DNA from: Thalassia testudinum
Lineage: Eukaryota; Streptophyta; Magnoliopsida; Alismatales; Hydrocharitaceae
Direction of reading: 5' to 3'
DNA: 64,000 bases
Assembly: GCA_037157565.1 (NCBI GenBank)
Contig: JAZHRO010000013.1
Location: forward strand, 112,730,001-112,794,000
A program made the translations under genes and the position numbers. A model generated the notes under the pieces. That model saw only the letters and a program-made list of their open reading frames with translations. It ran no database searches and was not told the origin of the DNA. Below, one piece after another: positions 43,845 to 55,894 of the stretch (position 1 is its first letter; the number at the start of each line of letters is the position of its first letter).

Positions 43845-46218
43845 TGTGAGGTGTGGCTCATCATAGCTAACATGCCAAAGTTAGTCTAGAAACTAGGTTG
43901 AACACTATCTAATTAACATAATAAATGAGTTAACTATGGAAACTAATGGAAATTACCTAAAACACTCAATTGGTGTTAAAAAATGCATAATTAGGTCATA
44001 ATTGAGTTATTCTATTCACAAAAAAAAATTGGATGATCTAAATGTCAATTGAACATCAATTTGATCAAAGTATAAATTAAGGGTTGAATTATATTCAAAC
44101 ATTTTTAATTAAGCTTCCATAAATATCTTATTTCATTTAGACATCATTAGGGCCTTCAAATCATTACATTACACCTACTTCATTTTGCCATTACATTTTA
44201 TTCATATAGAAGGTCTAAGAGGCTTACTTGCAAGCCATTAAGAACCGCCCTGTTATGATTTCCACCACTTATGGGCTTTTCTTGTAATTCTTCTACCAAT
44301 TCAATACTGGGTTTTATGTGTAAATGTTCCGAAAGACCTGCACCTGCAGGCCCCTTCGACTGTTCATGCCGATGAACTCAAGGAACCAAGGCCGTCCATC
44401 CTTTATTCCACAAGATCAACAATGGATCTTCCACCATTGCCTCAGCACCGATGCGCGAAGCTTCGTAACTTCCTCTAGATCACATCCAAGGGCTCTCTTT
44501 TGCCCTAGACTTTTACTATGCACCTTCAAAACTATCCAAGCCCTTCCTTGCCCAACGGCTTGGCCCATAGATGTGGTGCCTAGATCCCTCCCAAAGCCTA
44601 TAAATTGAGCACCATAGTGACCAGCATGCATTATCAACTCCCTCCAACTTCCTCAAGCTGGTCATTCTTCGTCTCTAGCTTCTTCCCAATTCACTCGATT
44701 CCATCTATGATAGCGGTGGAGGTTTTCCTCCTTTATTCCTCCACGTCGCTAAGGATCACATAACACTTGAGGACGTCCCTGAGCTCCTCTAGTGATTTTT
44801 CATCTACTAGACTCTGCCCCTCCATCACCACGACCACCAGTCGTGGTGCTTCTTAGTGGTCCCATTCATCCATTTAGATTAGGATTTATTGCTTTCTAGA
44901 TTAGATAGGAGTAGTGTTAGGTAGTTTAGATCATAATTCATCACTTGTTTAGTTTAGATTAGGAGTAGATTAGTTTAGATCTGATTCACCCTCTCTGATC
45001 AATTCAGATCAAAGAGGTGAATCCACTTAGCCATCTCAATCCATATAGCTCCCACATCACCTCACAATCACTTGCACTCACTTCCCTCACTATTTTAATT
45101 CACAATCCATTCCATCCATTAGAGCCACTGTGGATCTAAAGCTCCATAGCTTCTAGATTCATAGTGCCCTCAACCGCACCTGAGGGTGATCCCATTCATT
45201 TCATTATGTCACAATCACCCTCCTTGTGCTTTGAATTGTGCTGATTTGGTCGATTGATTCTGATTTGAATTTTGAGATTGCATGAGGATTTTCTAAAGTA
45301 ATTATGTTTTAATCAATTTTAATTGACCAAATTGAGTTTATATTTGGTTGATTGGACTAATGGCAGTAAGAATGAGATGTTTTAATTGAATTTTTATTAA
45401 GAGTAGTGCTCAGGTCTAATTTCTTGCTTGGTCACTCTGTATTTCATTGCCTTGGGTAGTGAGAGTTGTGGGGTTTTGTTGCACTATTTTGAAGCCCTTG
45501 CAATGAACTAGTTAATTTATAAATGTCGCCCAGTCATCCTGAACACCAATCAATGGTGTGCAAGATGATTAGATGATCATATCATCAGGGCGATTGCATA
45601 CTAATAGCCCACCTGGATGATAATGTTTCTTGATTCAAAAAGGTTTTAACCTATTGATAAAAGGGTGATTGATGTTTGAAAGGTTTCACTGAAGATCTTG
45701 GAATAATTTAAGTTGATTTGCATGCCTATTATAATCTCTATCTTTCACACTATCTATAGTGTGAGGACTGAGACCAGATTAAGGTTTTAGGGTTTGCAAT
45801 CCTTGAGTGGGTTTCAATTGACTTCGAGATCTTCAATGGAGTATTTGTGTTAGATGAAGTGGGGATTTTTATGTTTGAAATCAAATTTGATTGGATTTAT
45901 ATAAGCAACAACAGTTGCTCTTTTCTATTCTGATTTGGAGATCTTGCAATGGATTCAATATCTGATTTCAAGAGATTTATGAATTAGATGGCTTATTTGA
46001 TTGATTAGCATTCAGAATTGGTTTTTCTAGATCTGATGATGCTTGGTTTTGCCTTAGATCAGACCTTGAACATCTGATCTGGTCATCTGACAACAACAAC
46101 AGCAGTAGCTGCTGGAACTGGGATGGAATGCAATTAGGTCTGAGTTTATTTTTAGATGCTAATGAGCAGATGGTGTCATGTACTTGTAGAACTTCTTTGG
46201 TGCAAGCAGTCATGTACA
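43845..46218 (+). repeat. 3' LTR of E0, right limit not defined
   Basis: It starts TGTGAGGTGTGG after the tract. A TATA box TATAAATTG lies at about 44599-44607, giving a U3 of about 750 bp. A pyrimidine-rich leader follows. There is no second copy in the window, so the end cannot be fixed. Sequence from about 45000 to 46218 may still be LTR or older flanking DNA. It is cut at about 46219 by the truncated LTR of D. I see no gene on either strand. Confidence 0.55.
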
Positions 46219-46840
46219 AGGCTCTAGAGAGAGCCTGTCCCAAGCCCAAGATGCTCCACTAGAGTAAAACCAAATAGTTTTCCCTCCCCTCATCCCCATT
46301 CGTGGAGCATCCCGTGGACGTCCTCTCACCGCCCTTCGGGAAGAAGATCCGCGCCGCAATGCCGTCTTACCCCATTATCCGTCCTCCTTTGTCCTACTCC
46401 TCACCACCTTCCTCCAGGCGACGTCAAAGCGAGTCATCCTTCGAACAATCGTCAAGGGGGATTTCTCTCACCTTATTCTATCCTTTTCACTTTCGTAGTG
46501 TAGTTCTACTTTCATAAATGTAGAAAACATTCATGAGATAAATAGATGATTGTTTCTCTCTCTCTCTCTTTTATATTTTTAAGTAGATTAGCTAGATAAG
46601 CATTTGTCGATCTGATCTCTTGCTTCCTAAAAAATACAAAAAAAAATTAGAAAAGATAAAAAGGACCAAAAACAAATAAAACGAAGAGCAGTTTTCAATT
46701 AAAGTAAACGTCGCCTCCCTGTGTTAGACCTTGGACTCCCTTGGAGTTTCGGTATAAATTTTATTTGATCACGAGTTTTACAACTACAAGGACGGGCTAC
46801 TTGTAACCTTGATTTCTAACTCGTGAAACCCGTGCGATCA
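46219..46840 (+). repeat. Truncated 5' LTR of D
   Basis: It matches the last part of D's 3' LTR from GGCTCTA(A/G)AGAGAGCC (56841 on) to CGATCA. U3 and the TATA box are missing. CT run at about 46553-46570. Confidence 0.88.
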
Positions 46841-46843
46841 TTT

Positions 46844-46861
46844 TGGCGCCGTTGCTGGGGA
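46844..46861 (+). other. Primer-binding site of D
   Basis: TGGCGCCGTTGCTGGGGA, one change from E4, three bases after the LTR. Confidence 0.93.
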
Positions 46862-48098
46862 GGCAATGCCCTTTGATTTTTTTTTCCATGTTTTTTCTGC
46901 CTTACCTAACTTTTATCGCACTTTTTATCTGATCTTACTGTGATTGCAGGTACTCTTCTGAGGCGGGCCAAAGTGGTTAGATTAGAGAAAAGTGCGGATG
47001 AAGCTTTTGTAAGTGTCTCCCACACCACCCGCACCTTAGTTTTCATTCCAGAGCCTAATAACTCAAACCCAAATCAACTTAGGTGCTTTTTATAAACCCA
47101 AGGATAGATTTAGTTATTTGTTTGCCACCTCCACTCACCTCGCATCCATATAAATAAAAATAAAAAATAAAAAGAGTGTTATCTGATTGTGGGATTTTCT
47201 AAAAGTGATACACCTTAACACCCACAGCCTTCAACTTAAGGCGCACCACTCCACTTTGATTCTACCACTTAACTGGGATCTAACCTGTGGTCCCGGTACA
47301 CTTCAACTCAAAGCACATAAGTAAGTAGAAATCTGATTAGACTAAGACATTGTGTGCCTTAATCTGTGGTGCAAATAGGCCAATTGATTGATTTGTTTTG
47401 GCAGCACCACTAAAATTAAAAGAGACTCATCAGTAGCTTGCCACTTAGGGTTGATTCTTAGGGCTGAACCAGGCACTCCACATTATTTTTTATTTTTAAA
47501 GGAACATATCATCACCCATGTTTTCAAAACTTGGAGTGTTCTACTAAACCTTGATTGAACCAACCTAAGAATTAAACCTTAAAAGCTATTAAACTAGGTT
47601 AAACCCTAAAAGAGACATCATCAAATAACCTTATTTGCAAACCTTGGTTGTGCACGCACACACATTTTAATTGATCATTAAGGGCACAACCCATCTAAAG
47701 GGCCCATCACATTCCAAGAGAACAATCCTCCCAAGCCTAATTAAAACTGAGTAGATGCTGGCCTTAAGGATTGATTCGCTCTTCGGGGCTTAAACTGAGA
47801 TCTTTTCAATTAATTTGCTTCTGCTGATCCATCTGATGTCTAGCTAGGGGAGTAGTGTCAAACGACCGCGGTTGGGGGGTATAGTAGGAACCGGAGGCTC
47901 AAGCCAAAGGAAGAGCCTTCTCCCCAGTCCCTCCTTCTAACTGGTTGGATTGACCGGATAAAAGTAGACCAAATCATTTATAATCTCAAGATGGGTCTTG
48001 GGAGTCTATAGGTCTTTAGGCTAACCCACCTAAGGATAGGGTTGATTGCTTGTACTGTAGGACACCTTTCTCTCTTCTGTTTTCCCTTCTATTCTACC
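46862..48098 (+). other. Leader of D
   Basis: Untranslated and homologous to the E4 and B leaders over its length, most strongly from TGATGTCTAGCTAGGGGAG (47834-47852) on. It carries the paired stem at 47871-47928. No ORF. Confidence 0.8.
47871..47928 (+). promoter_or_regulatory. Conserved leader stem-loop of D
   Basis: TTGGGG (47872-47877) with CCCCAG (47922-47927), a T-G wobble where E4 has C-G and B has T-A. Inner hairpin GAAG-AGC-CTTC. Confidence 0.6.
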
Positions 48099-49809
48099 AT
48101 GTATCCTTCCACTTCTTACACACATTTCCCATCCTATCCTCCTACCACCACTTATCCCCATGATGATTACTATTCCAACTTGACTTGTAATTACCCATCC
48201 ACTAGCCGGGATGACTTTGATTGGGGATATGAATACGGATCTCAGTGTCCAAGGCCGAACCCTGGACAACAAGACTATGATTATTATCCTTCCTAGAGCT
48301 ACAATGATTATAGATCTTCATTCTTTAATCACCAAACCAACTCGATCTACAATCAGGAAGGATATAATGATTATAATACCTACCATCCCAGTATTCCACT
48401 GAATATAGGTCACCACCATCCCTTCAAAAACTTGAAACGACCTACTATCAGGGAGGGACCCGAGAACCTCGATATCTTGACTCCCTTAGATTTAACTCAA
48501 ACCCACCTAACCCTGAACCGAACCAGTCGTTCAGGTGGGCCAGATCTAGGATAGGTGTTGTCTAATTTGAGGAACACTATACAATCGTTAGAAGCTCAAC
48601 CAACACCATGCACTAAAGCATTAGAGCTTATGATAAAAATGACTAACGAGCTGAATAGCTCTTTATTGGATTTTCTCCAAAATGTTAGGGATAGGGACTT
48701 GGGTGAGTTTCTTCTTGGGAAGAGGTCAAGGTTGAGGATGAAATTTATGGTTGCTCTAGTCAAATCATGGGATGATTCTCAAGATGAACCCCCTTCAGGA
48801 GAGCCAATGTCTGAACCCACTCTGGTGCCTGTCGAGGGGGATACATATTCTGAGATTGGAAATGACTAGGTTGGGCTAGAGCAACCCTTTGAGGATGAAT
48901 CGAGTTTCTCACCCGAGATCCTAGAGCCAGGGAATGACGAAAAATGTCTCCACAGACCATGAAATGACATATGATTTTGTGACATATATAAATGAGGATC
49001 ATGGATTCTTTGAATCTAAGGGTGAGGAATCTCTTAGTGAAGTCTTACTTGAGCTTAAGGAAGATAATTTTAGTGAGACAAATGGGTTCGAGGAGTAGGA
49101 CGAACCATTTGATAGCCCAGTCATTGAAGATTTTGATTCGGTTAGGGCTAACTTGGAGGATTCGAATCCTCATTTACTTGATTCAATCAGTGACCCCATT
49201 TCACATCTGCACCCCGAAGAGCTAACTTCTGAGATCATTGTGCCCAAGTCAATCTTGATTCAGCCACAATTTCTAGACTTGGGAGAATCATATGCGGTGA
49301 ATGATATGCTAGAGGTCCCGAAGCCCGAGCCCTTGATGTTGGAAGAAAGAATTGTTGAAATAAAAATTTGGGAGGCTAACTTTGAAGGAACATTGATTTT
49401 AGATCTAAGGGTACCCACTGACCTGAAACCACCTACTTTCTGTTAAGACCCTTACGATATCTTTCACGTACAACCCAAGCTCAAAATAACTGATTATTTT
49501 TCAAAGCTAGATGTTAAGTGGACAACTGCACCTATTGAACCATCTTTACCCATTGTCCGACACTTTAGTCTTGGGTTGCACACCACTAAACCACAGGCTT
49601 GGCCCCGCAAACACAACAGCCTTCGGCTCTGGGTGATTTTCATCCAGAACTTGAGAACCACTCGACCTTGGGGCATGGGTCTGCACAATAATCTGGTCCA
49701 CGTCTATGGACATCTTCTACTTGCAGGTTTCAGGATCAATATTTTTATTTTGATTCTGACCCGCACTTGTGAATTCTCAATTTCTTCTCTATATGTATGT
49801 TATGCCTAG
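48099..49809 (+). pseudogene. Tyr/Pro-rich and acidic ORF of the non-autonomous family
   Basis: Starts MYPSTSYTHF at ATG 48099, the codon that is ACG in the B/E1 copy. First part (to about 48296) is rich in Tyr, Pro and Asp. A middle part (48555-48869) looks helical (LRNTIQSLEAQPTPCTKALE). The last part is acidic (LLELKEDNF, DSPVIEDFDSV, PKPEPLMLEE), with DLRVPTDLKPPTF conserved at the end. It is broken by TAG 48294-48296, a stop before 48555, TAG at 48867, a frameshift before 48934, TAG at about 49098 and TAA at about 49444. It sits where E4 has gag-pol. I recognise no domain. It may be a Gag substitute or an accessory protein, but that is a guess. Confidence 0.65.
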
Positions 49810-51189
49810 CTGAAGGCATTGAACTTAGCACGTGTGTATACACTCTTCTCTCTACGGAGCTGACTGGATTTTCACGACACTCAGGTGATATTCTATTTAC
49901 TCTACCCTTTTCATGTCGTTATTTTTACAATGAGGACTCTACATCATTTAGGCGTGGGGGGTGGATAATCAATTCCTGAAATCATTATGTTAACTCCGTA
50001 GAATTTCTTTTAGTTTCTTATAAAATTTAAAAAAAAATTGAAAATTTGAAAAAGATATAGAAAGAAAGAAATTAGGAATAGAGAACCTAGGCATTTGGAT
50101 GTTATTAACTTTAGGCAATGATACGAGAGGACCTAAACACTTAGACTCTTTAGGTCTTTGGGCTTAATTAGCCCAAGCATCCACTCGAATGTGGACTTAG
50201 TCTCAAGTCCTTGTCAATTCAAATTCATTTTTAATTTAGCTAATAAATTGGGATGATAAGTATGTGACTTATCAACCCATCCTCTGATTTGGGAGGACTT
50301 CAAGCCTACGCATCTACACACATTTTTTGCATTGACTCACTTCTTGGTGGTTTCTTCAAAAATTGGATAGCTAATCAACTATCTAGGGTGGTATGGCTAG
50401 CAAGTTGTCGGTGGTAACAGCTTATTGGCCGGTTGTCCAGAGCCCAGTCACAAGACCATTTTCATTGTACTGCCTTTAGATAAATTTTAGATCAGGGAAG
50501 CCACCTACTTAAAAATAAAAAAAATAAAAAAAAAGAAAAAATAGAAAAAGGAGAAAAAAAATAAAAAATAAACAAAATCGCAATTCACTGCACGAGTATA
50601 GCTGGTAAGTTGTCGTAGGTAACAGCCCATTGGCCGATTGTCCAAAGCCCAGCTCACAAAAAATGCACAATAATTCCCAAAACACTTAGGGAAGAAGTGG
50701 GAAAGTAGAATAAACCGAGGAGATATACACTAGGTTCGCCCTTGTGTTGACCCCATAAATAAAAGAACTAGGGAGAAAGCTACCAGTCGAAAAGATAAAC
50801 CTCTAAGCAAGGTCACCTAGGGTCGTAGAAACCTGAAGTCCGTTTTAACGGCTTCCTAGTGAGTCTTTCACTCTTTTCACTAGATGCTTAGCAGTTAGAG
50901 TCCTTTTCGAGTCTTGGGCAAGTCGAGTAGTTGTAGACAGTTATCCCGGAACTCTCAAACTCCAAAAGTAAAAAAAAATTAGAAAAGAAGAAAAGAAAAG
51001 AAAAAAAAATGTACCTTCCCTTTTCAAATAAGGTGAGGACTTGGGTGGTCTGCAATCTGGCAGACACCCAGGTACTGTTGGGTCTTCGTAGTTTAGGACC
51101 TTAGTTGAAATCTTCTATTGTTAAAAAATGACTTAGGCCTATTTTTATACATAGCATGTAGCTAAATTTGCTAGGGACTAGCAAAAGAT
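49810..51189 (+). other. 3' noncoding region of D
   Basis: No ORF. Internal polypurine-like GGCGTGGGGGGTGG lies at 49951-49964 after CAATGAGGACTCTACATCA. A hairpin is at 50254-50274. A-rich tracts lie at 50025-50075 and 50510-50580. It has two copies of the segment built on GCAAGTTGTCG..GGCCGGTTGTCC (about 50399-50440 and 50605-50645). Confidence 0.75.
50254..50274 (+). promoter_or_regulatory. Conserved 3' hairpin of D
   Basis: TGATAAGT, loop ATGTG, ACTTATCA. Confidence 0.65.
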
Positions 51190-51202
51190 AACCTTGGGGG
51201 TA
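51190..51202 (+). other. Polypurine tract of D
   Basis: AACCTTGGGGGTA directly before the 3' LTR. An A to T change (CTTGG for CATGG) weakens it. Confidence 0.8.
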
Positions 51203-51277
51203 TGATATAGACACATCTATTTAGGCTAAAATGCCTATTCATGCATGTTCCTAGGCTTAGATTTACATTTCTAGGGC

Positions 51278-52714
51278 TGGAGAAGGAGGCGAGTGGAGGA
51301 CGTGGAGATCGAGGGCTTGGAGGAGAAGGGAGCGGGTCTGGCAGGCGAGGTTTCGTAGGACGTCTGAAAACATTCCAAGAAGACCCTGGAGGAGGATGAA
51401 CGGCGACGTTCTTTGTTCAAGATGCAGACAAAGGGGACATGTGGCGGCGATTTGCAAAAACCCTCTGATCAGCTTGGCATGCAGGGGAGAAGGGCACAAA
51501 TGCAAGTCATGCCCTAGGAGGGTTCCTTTGTAGACAAAGAGGGTATTCTCACACCCTGTCTGGAGGGTGAAGAAAGAAGCTCGACCGCCACCGCCACCGG
51601 CTTTGGGCAGGCACTCAATTGAAGTTGAGATCCCGAATTCTGAAGAGATCTTGTCTGCAGAGATTATGCTGAGGGGTGCTTTGATTGGCGAGATCAAGGC
51701 AGGAAAACCATCATAGATAGGCTTCAAAACCAGGCATGTTCCTTAAACCTCTTTTCTGTGGGCTGGAAGGTAGCCATGCTATCCCATTCTCGATTCCTGG
51801 TATATGGTTTGGGTATGATGGATGTTGAATGATTGAGATTTCGTTCGAGCTCTTTTGAAGAATTTATTATGATTTGGAGAATGGTGTCTCCCTTTGATGG
51901 GGCTCTCCCTGATCGGCCTCCGCAAAGAGTGGGCTCTAGGAGGATTCTTCTTGAGATTTCTGGCCTGTCATTACATCTGAGATCAAAGGGGGCCGTTTCT
52001 AAGATGCTAGCAGGTTTTGCATCCATCTGTGATGGGTCTGAAATTTTGATTGGAGAGGGGGACATCATATCTCTTAGAATTGAGGCTAATGTCTTCAGTG
52101 CTGGCTCAATTCCTAATTTGGTTACAATCAGATGTGGGGGCACTTCTTGGCTTATTCAGCTAGCAGTACTTGGATAGGTGCCTGGGTAGGTTGAACATGG
52201 GTAGGATAAGACATCTGGAGCCAGCACTAAGGTGAGGAAGCAGAATGAAAGCCATGGCCACATTCCTCCTATTGATGCTCCTGAGTCTAAAAAGAGGAAG
52301 GACTGCTACCAGGTCTATGGTGAGGAGGACCAGATGGAAGAGGTTGATACAGCTGGTGATTGCAAACAAGCCATGGTAGTCAAAGAGGATGGTTATCTGG
52401 AGGTTGCTGAGAATTCAGTGACAGATTCAGAGATGTTTAGCAGTAAAGAGGAGGGCAGGATAGGAAGGGAACTGGTGCTCAGAAATGATAGCAATGTGCT
52501 CAAAGAGGCAAACCAGATGCAGCTCTCAATTCCTACTGATCTGAAATATGGCAGTGGATCTAATCAGAAAAGAGGTGTGGGTAGATCTCCCTACATGCTG
52601 AGAAGGAGAAGGAAGGAGAACTTGCCCCCTATTGAGGGGCAGAATATTGCTAATTCTATTATGGTTGAATTTGTGGGTTGTATGGCCCAAGGGAGCCACT
52701 CCAATAAGGAATGA
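51278..52714 (+). pseudogene. LINE ORF1 remnant (nucleic-acid-binding protein)
   Basis: ORF1 of plant L1 elements binds the element RNA. A CCHC zinc knuckle, C-S-R-C-R-Q-R-G-H-V-A-A-I-C, is encoded at 51414-51455. After frameshifts, 51833-52177 encodes ISGLSLHLRSK, which resembles the GLP-x-H-L-W stretch common in plant L1 ORF1 proteins. The last open part (52232-52714, 160 codons) is charged, with LRRRRKENLPP near its end, and stops with TGA four bases into ORF2. The usual N-terminal domain order is disturbed, so this is a truncated, scrambled or divergent ORF1. Confidence 0.7.
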
Positions 52715-55700
52715 GAGTGATGACTTGGAATGTGCGTGGGTTGCGCAATAAGATGAGGACTTCCTTGTGTAGATATCTCTCTGAGTGGGAAATTGATTGT
52801 GCTCTCATTCAAGAGACACATTTGGAGATGGAGAATGGCCAGGAATGGGATTGCTTTAAGCAATCTGGTCACAGTGATGTTGTGGTTAAGGGTGCCTCTG
52901 GAAGGTCTAGTGGAATGGCCTTTTCATGGAGAAAGTCTTGCCTCTCAGTAACTGATGTTATTTGTGACAGGTACAAGCTTTCTTGCAGATGTCAGTCTCC
53001 CCAAGGAGATATGGAATGGTTTATGTCTTGCATTTATGGTCCTTGTGTGGCTGCAGACAGGGCAGGCTTATAGGAGGAGCTCTCTGCAATGCATCAAAGA
53101 GTGCGAGAGGTCCCATGGCTGCTAGGAGGTGATTTCAACTATTAGCTCTCAGGTGATGACAACCCAGATGGGAGAGTGGATAGCTCAATGGCAAGCTTTC
53201 AAATGGCTGTACAGAACATGGGACTGACTGAATACCCCATCAGTGGTGTGGAGTTTACTAGGATAAATGGCAGTGGACAGGTTTTCCAAATTGGATAGGT
53301 TTTTTGGCAGTCCCAGCTTGTTGGAGAGGCATCAATTATCAGCAATTATAAGCCTTGATAGGCCTTTCTCTGATTACACTCCACTTGTATGGGACAGTGG
53401 GATGAGTTTAGACATTGGATCATACTTCAAACTCAAGAGATCTTGGTTTAGGGAAGAAGGTTTTCTGCAAATGGTGTCCCAGTGGTGGCAGAACAAGGCT
53501 ATGCAAGGTACTGCTACACAGCAGCTAGTTGCAAAATTGTCAGGCCTGCGTGATGTGCTTAAAGAATATGGGCAGGCCGTGACTCTGATCAGAGAACAGA
53601 AGAGGAGGGAGGCTCTGGCAATAATCAGGGACTTGGATCTGAAGGAATGTAGGCAGTCCTTGAACCACCAGGAACAGCAGCTGAGGTAGCAGATGCAAGC
53701 TGCAGTGGGGGAAGAGGATCTGAAAACAGAAATGGACTGGCATGAAAGATCAAGATAGCTATGGCTCAAAGAGGGTGATGCGAACACGAAGCTTTTCCAT
53801 CTTGCGGCCAGTGCTAGGAGGAGATTCAATCTTATCTCATCAGTTAGAGTGGAAGAGAAAACTGTTACCTTTGTTAGTGAAATCAGACTGAAGCAGGTAA
53901 ATATTTTAAAGAAATATCCAAGGCTGCTCCAAGAGGTTCTTGGAGGATGGCATCGGTAGATTTCCCTTGTGTTAGTGATGATCAGGGTGACATGCTTGCC
54001 ACCCGTATATCTGAACAAGAAGTACTAAAATCTATTAAAGATTTAAATAATGAAGGTGCTCCTGGTCCGGATGGATTTCAGGTGTTCTTTTACAGAGAGC
54101 TGTGGAGTGTTGTTAAGGTGGATGTTTTAAAGGTTATTCATGAATTTGAAATGGGCAACTCTGGTTTTGAGAGGTTGAACAAATCCTATCTGTTTCTGCT
54201 TCCTAAGAAATCAGGTACGAAGAGATTTTCTAATTACAGACCCATTGCACTATCTAATTCCATCTATCTTATTATTAGTAAGGTTATAGCCAACATATTG
54301 CAGGAGGTTTTAAAGGACTTGATAATGCCTGTTCAATCAACTTTTCTTCCTGGGAGATCATTACAAGAGTCCTTCAATGTTGCGTAGGAGATGGTAATGG
54401 GTTGGCACAGGAGAAAGACCAAGGCCTTTTTATGGAAAGTAGATTTTTCCAAGGCCTATGATTCAATCTCCTGGTCATACTTATGGGAGATTCTTAAAAG
54501 AAGTTTCCACCTTTATTGATACAAAGGGTGAAGAGGTGCATTACGACAGCCTCTTTTTCCCCATTGATAAATGGGAAACCATGCCGCTCTTGGATTCAGC
54601 CCCAGTGTGGAGTTAGGCAAGGCTGCTCAATTGCTCCTCTGATTTTCAACCTTGCTGTGGATACTTTGGCAAGATACGCCTGCAAACTGGCAGTGGATGG
54701 TTTTATAAGGGGGTATTCAATGTCTAATCATAGGGCTCTAGCCCCTATACTCCAATATGCAGATGATACTATTTTTTTTGTGGAAGGGGGGAAGAGGGAA
54801 GCGCAAGCACTTATACATATGGTAAAGATTTTTGGAGAGATTTCTTGTCTCAGACTAAATGGAAATAAATCCTCCCTGGTCTGCTTTGGGATGAATAGTG
54901 TGTTACAGAATGACATCTCTACCATTCTGGGTACACCTGTGGTTTCGTTGCCTATTAAATATCTGGGTCTGCCTTTAAAATGTTCTAAGATGAAGAAAGT
55001 AGATTGGTCTTTCCTTTATGAAAAGGTAGCTACGAAATTGGAGGGCTGGAGCAGTAGATACCTATCAAAAGGGGGGAGGTATATATTACTGAATTCTATC
55101 ATCACTTCGATTCCAGTATTCTTCTTCTCTGTCCTTAAAGCCCCAAACTCAATCTGGAAAAAACTAGATGTGATGCGCAAAAGATTCTTATGGAAAGGTG
55201 CCTCTCATCAAGGGGCTTTTTTTCAACCTTTGAAGTGGGACTCAATTTGCAGCGGCTTCTGATAAAAATGCTGTGGTGTCTGGTTATTGGGATGCAGAAT
55301 CTGAGCAATGGTCTTTCAATAATGTTGGGTGGAATAATGATGAAACAAGAACACGAATAGAGAATGAACGTCTCATGCAAGAACTTGCTGCCTTCAAACC
55401 CACGCCTCATGAATATGACACATTCAAATGGGAGGGTAAATTTTCTATTGCGGCTGCTTATGGCAGATTGATAACGTCCTCCAGGATGGCAGAATTTGAT
55501 GAGATGGGGAAGAAGCTATGGAATTTAAAAATACCATTGAAGATACAAATTTTTTTGTGGCTCTGCAGAAGGGACGGCTTGATTACTGGAGATCTGAGAC
55601 ACAGGAGGATGGGTACCCCCACCCAGTTTTGTCACCTATGTGGGATGCATAATTGATTCTAGCATTCACATCTTTTCTTCATGTATGATCACTGATTATG

Positions 55701-55894
55701 TATGGAGGAGAGTATGTAATGAGTCTCTACCCACATGGGAGAATCTGTGGTGTTGTCTTGTGGATGGGAATAAGCCATGTTTACATATGGTGGCTGCGTT
55801 ATGGGCTGTATGGAGGGTTAGAAATGAGTGTGTTTTTCAGGAGACCCCAGTGTATGTGGATAATATTGTAAATTTTTGCTGGAGTCTCATATAG
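52711..55894 (+). pseudogene. LINE ORF2: endonuclease and reverse transcriptase
   Basis: Begins MRVMTWNVRGLRNK at 52711, overlapping the end of ORF1 by four bases. The apurinic-type endonuclease shows TWNVRGLRN, IQETHLE and GGDFN (about 53124). The polymerase part shows EGAPGPDGFQVFFY (about 54052-54095), NYRPIALSN (54232-54258), VDFSKAYDS and GVRQGC (about 54608). The catalytic box Y-A-D-D lies at about 54757-54768. The zinc-binding C-terminus has LWNLKIPLKIQIFLWLCRRDG and CHLCG (about 55518-55650). It is broken by TAG 53071-53073, a stop in GDFNY, a frameshift near 53270, TAG 53687-53689 and others. About 600 bp seem deleted near 55262, between the polymerase and the C-terminal region. ORF2 would nick DNA and copy LINE RNA at the nick. 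Confidence 0.92.

Noticed and set aside
44324..44608. 94-codon ORF in the E0 3' LTR
   Set aside because: It spans the LTR TATA box at about 44599 and has no domain. No sign of a host gene between 43845 and 46218.
51263..52143. Two long minus-strand ORFs (154 and 139 codons)
   Set aside because: Antisense to the LINE ORF1 remnant with its zinc knuckle. One also crosses the LINE/LTR junction.
53374..54018. 214-codon ORF on the minus strand
   Set aside because: It is antisense to LINE ORF2, whose protein motifs are clear in the plus direction. No similarity of its own.
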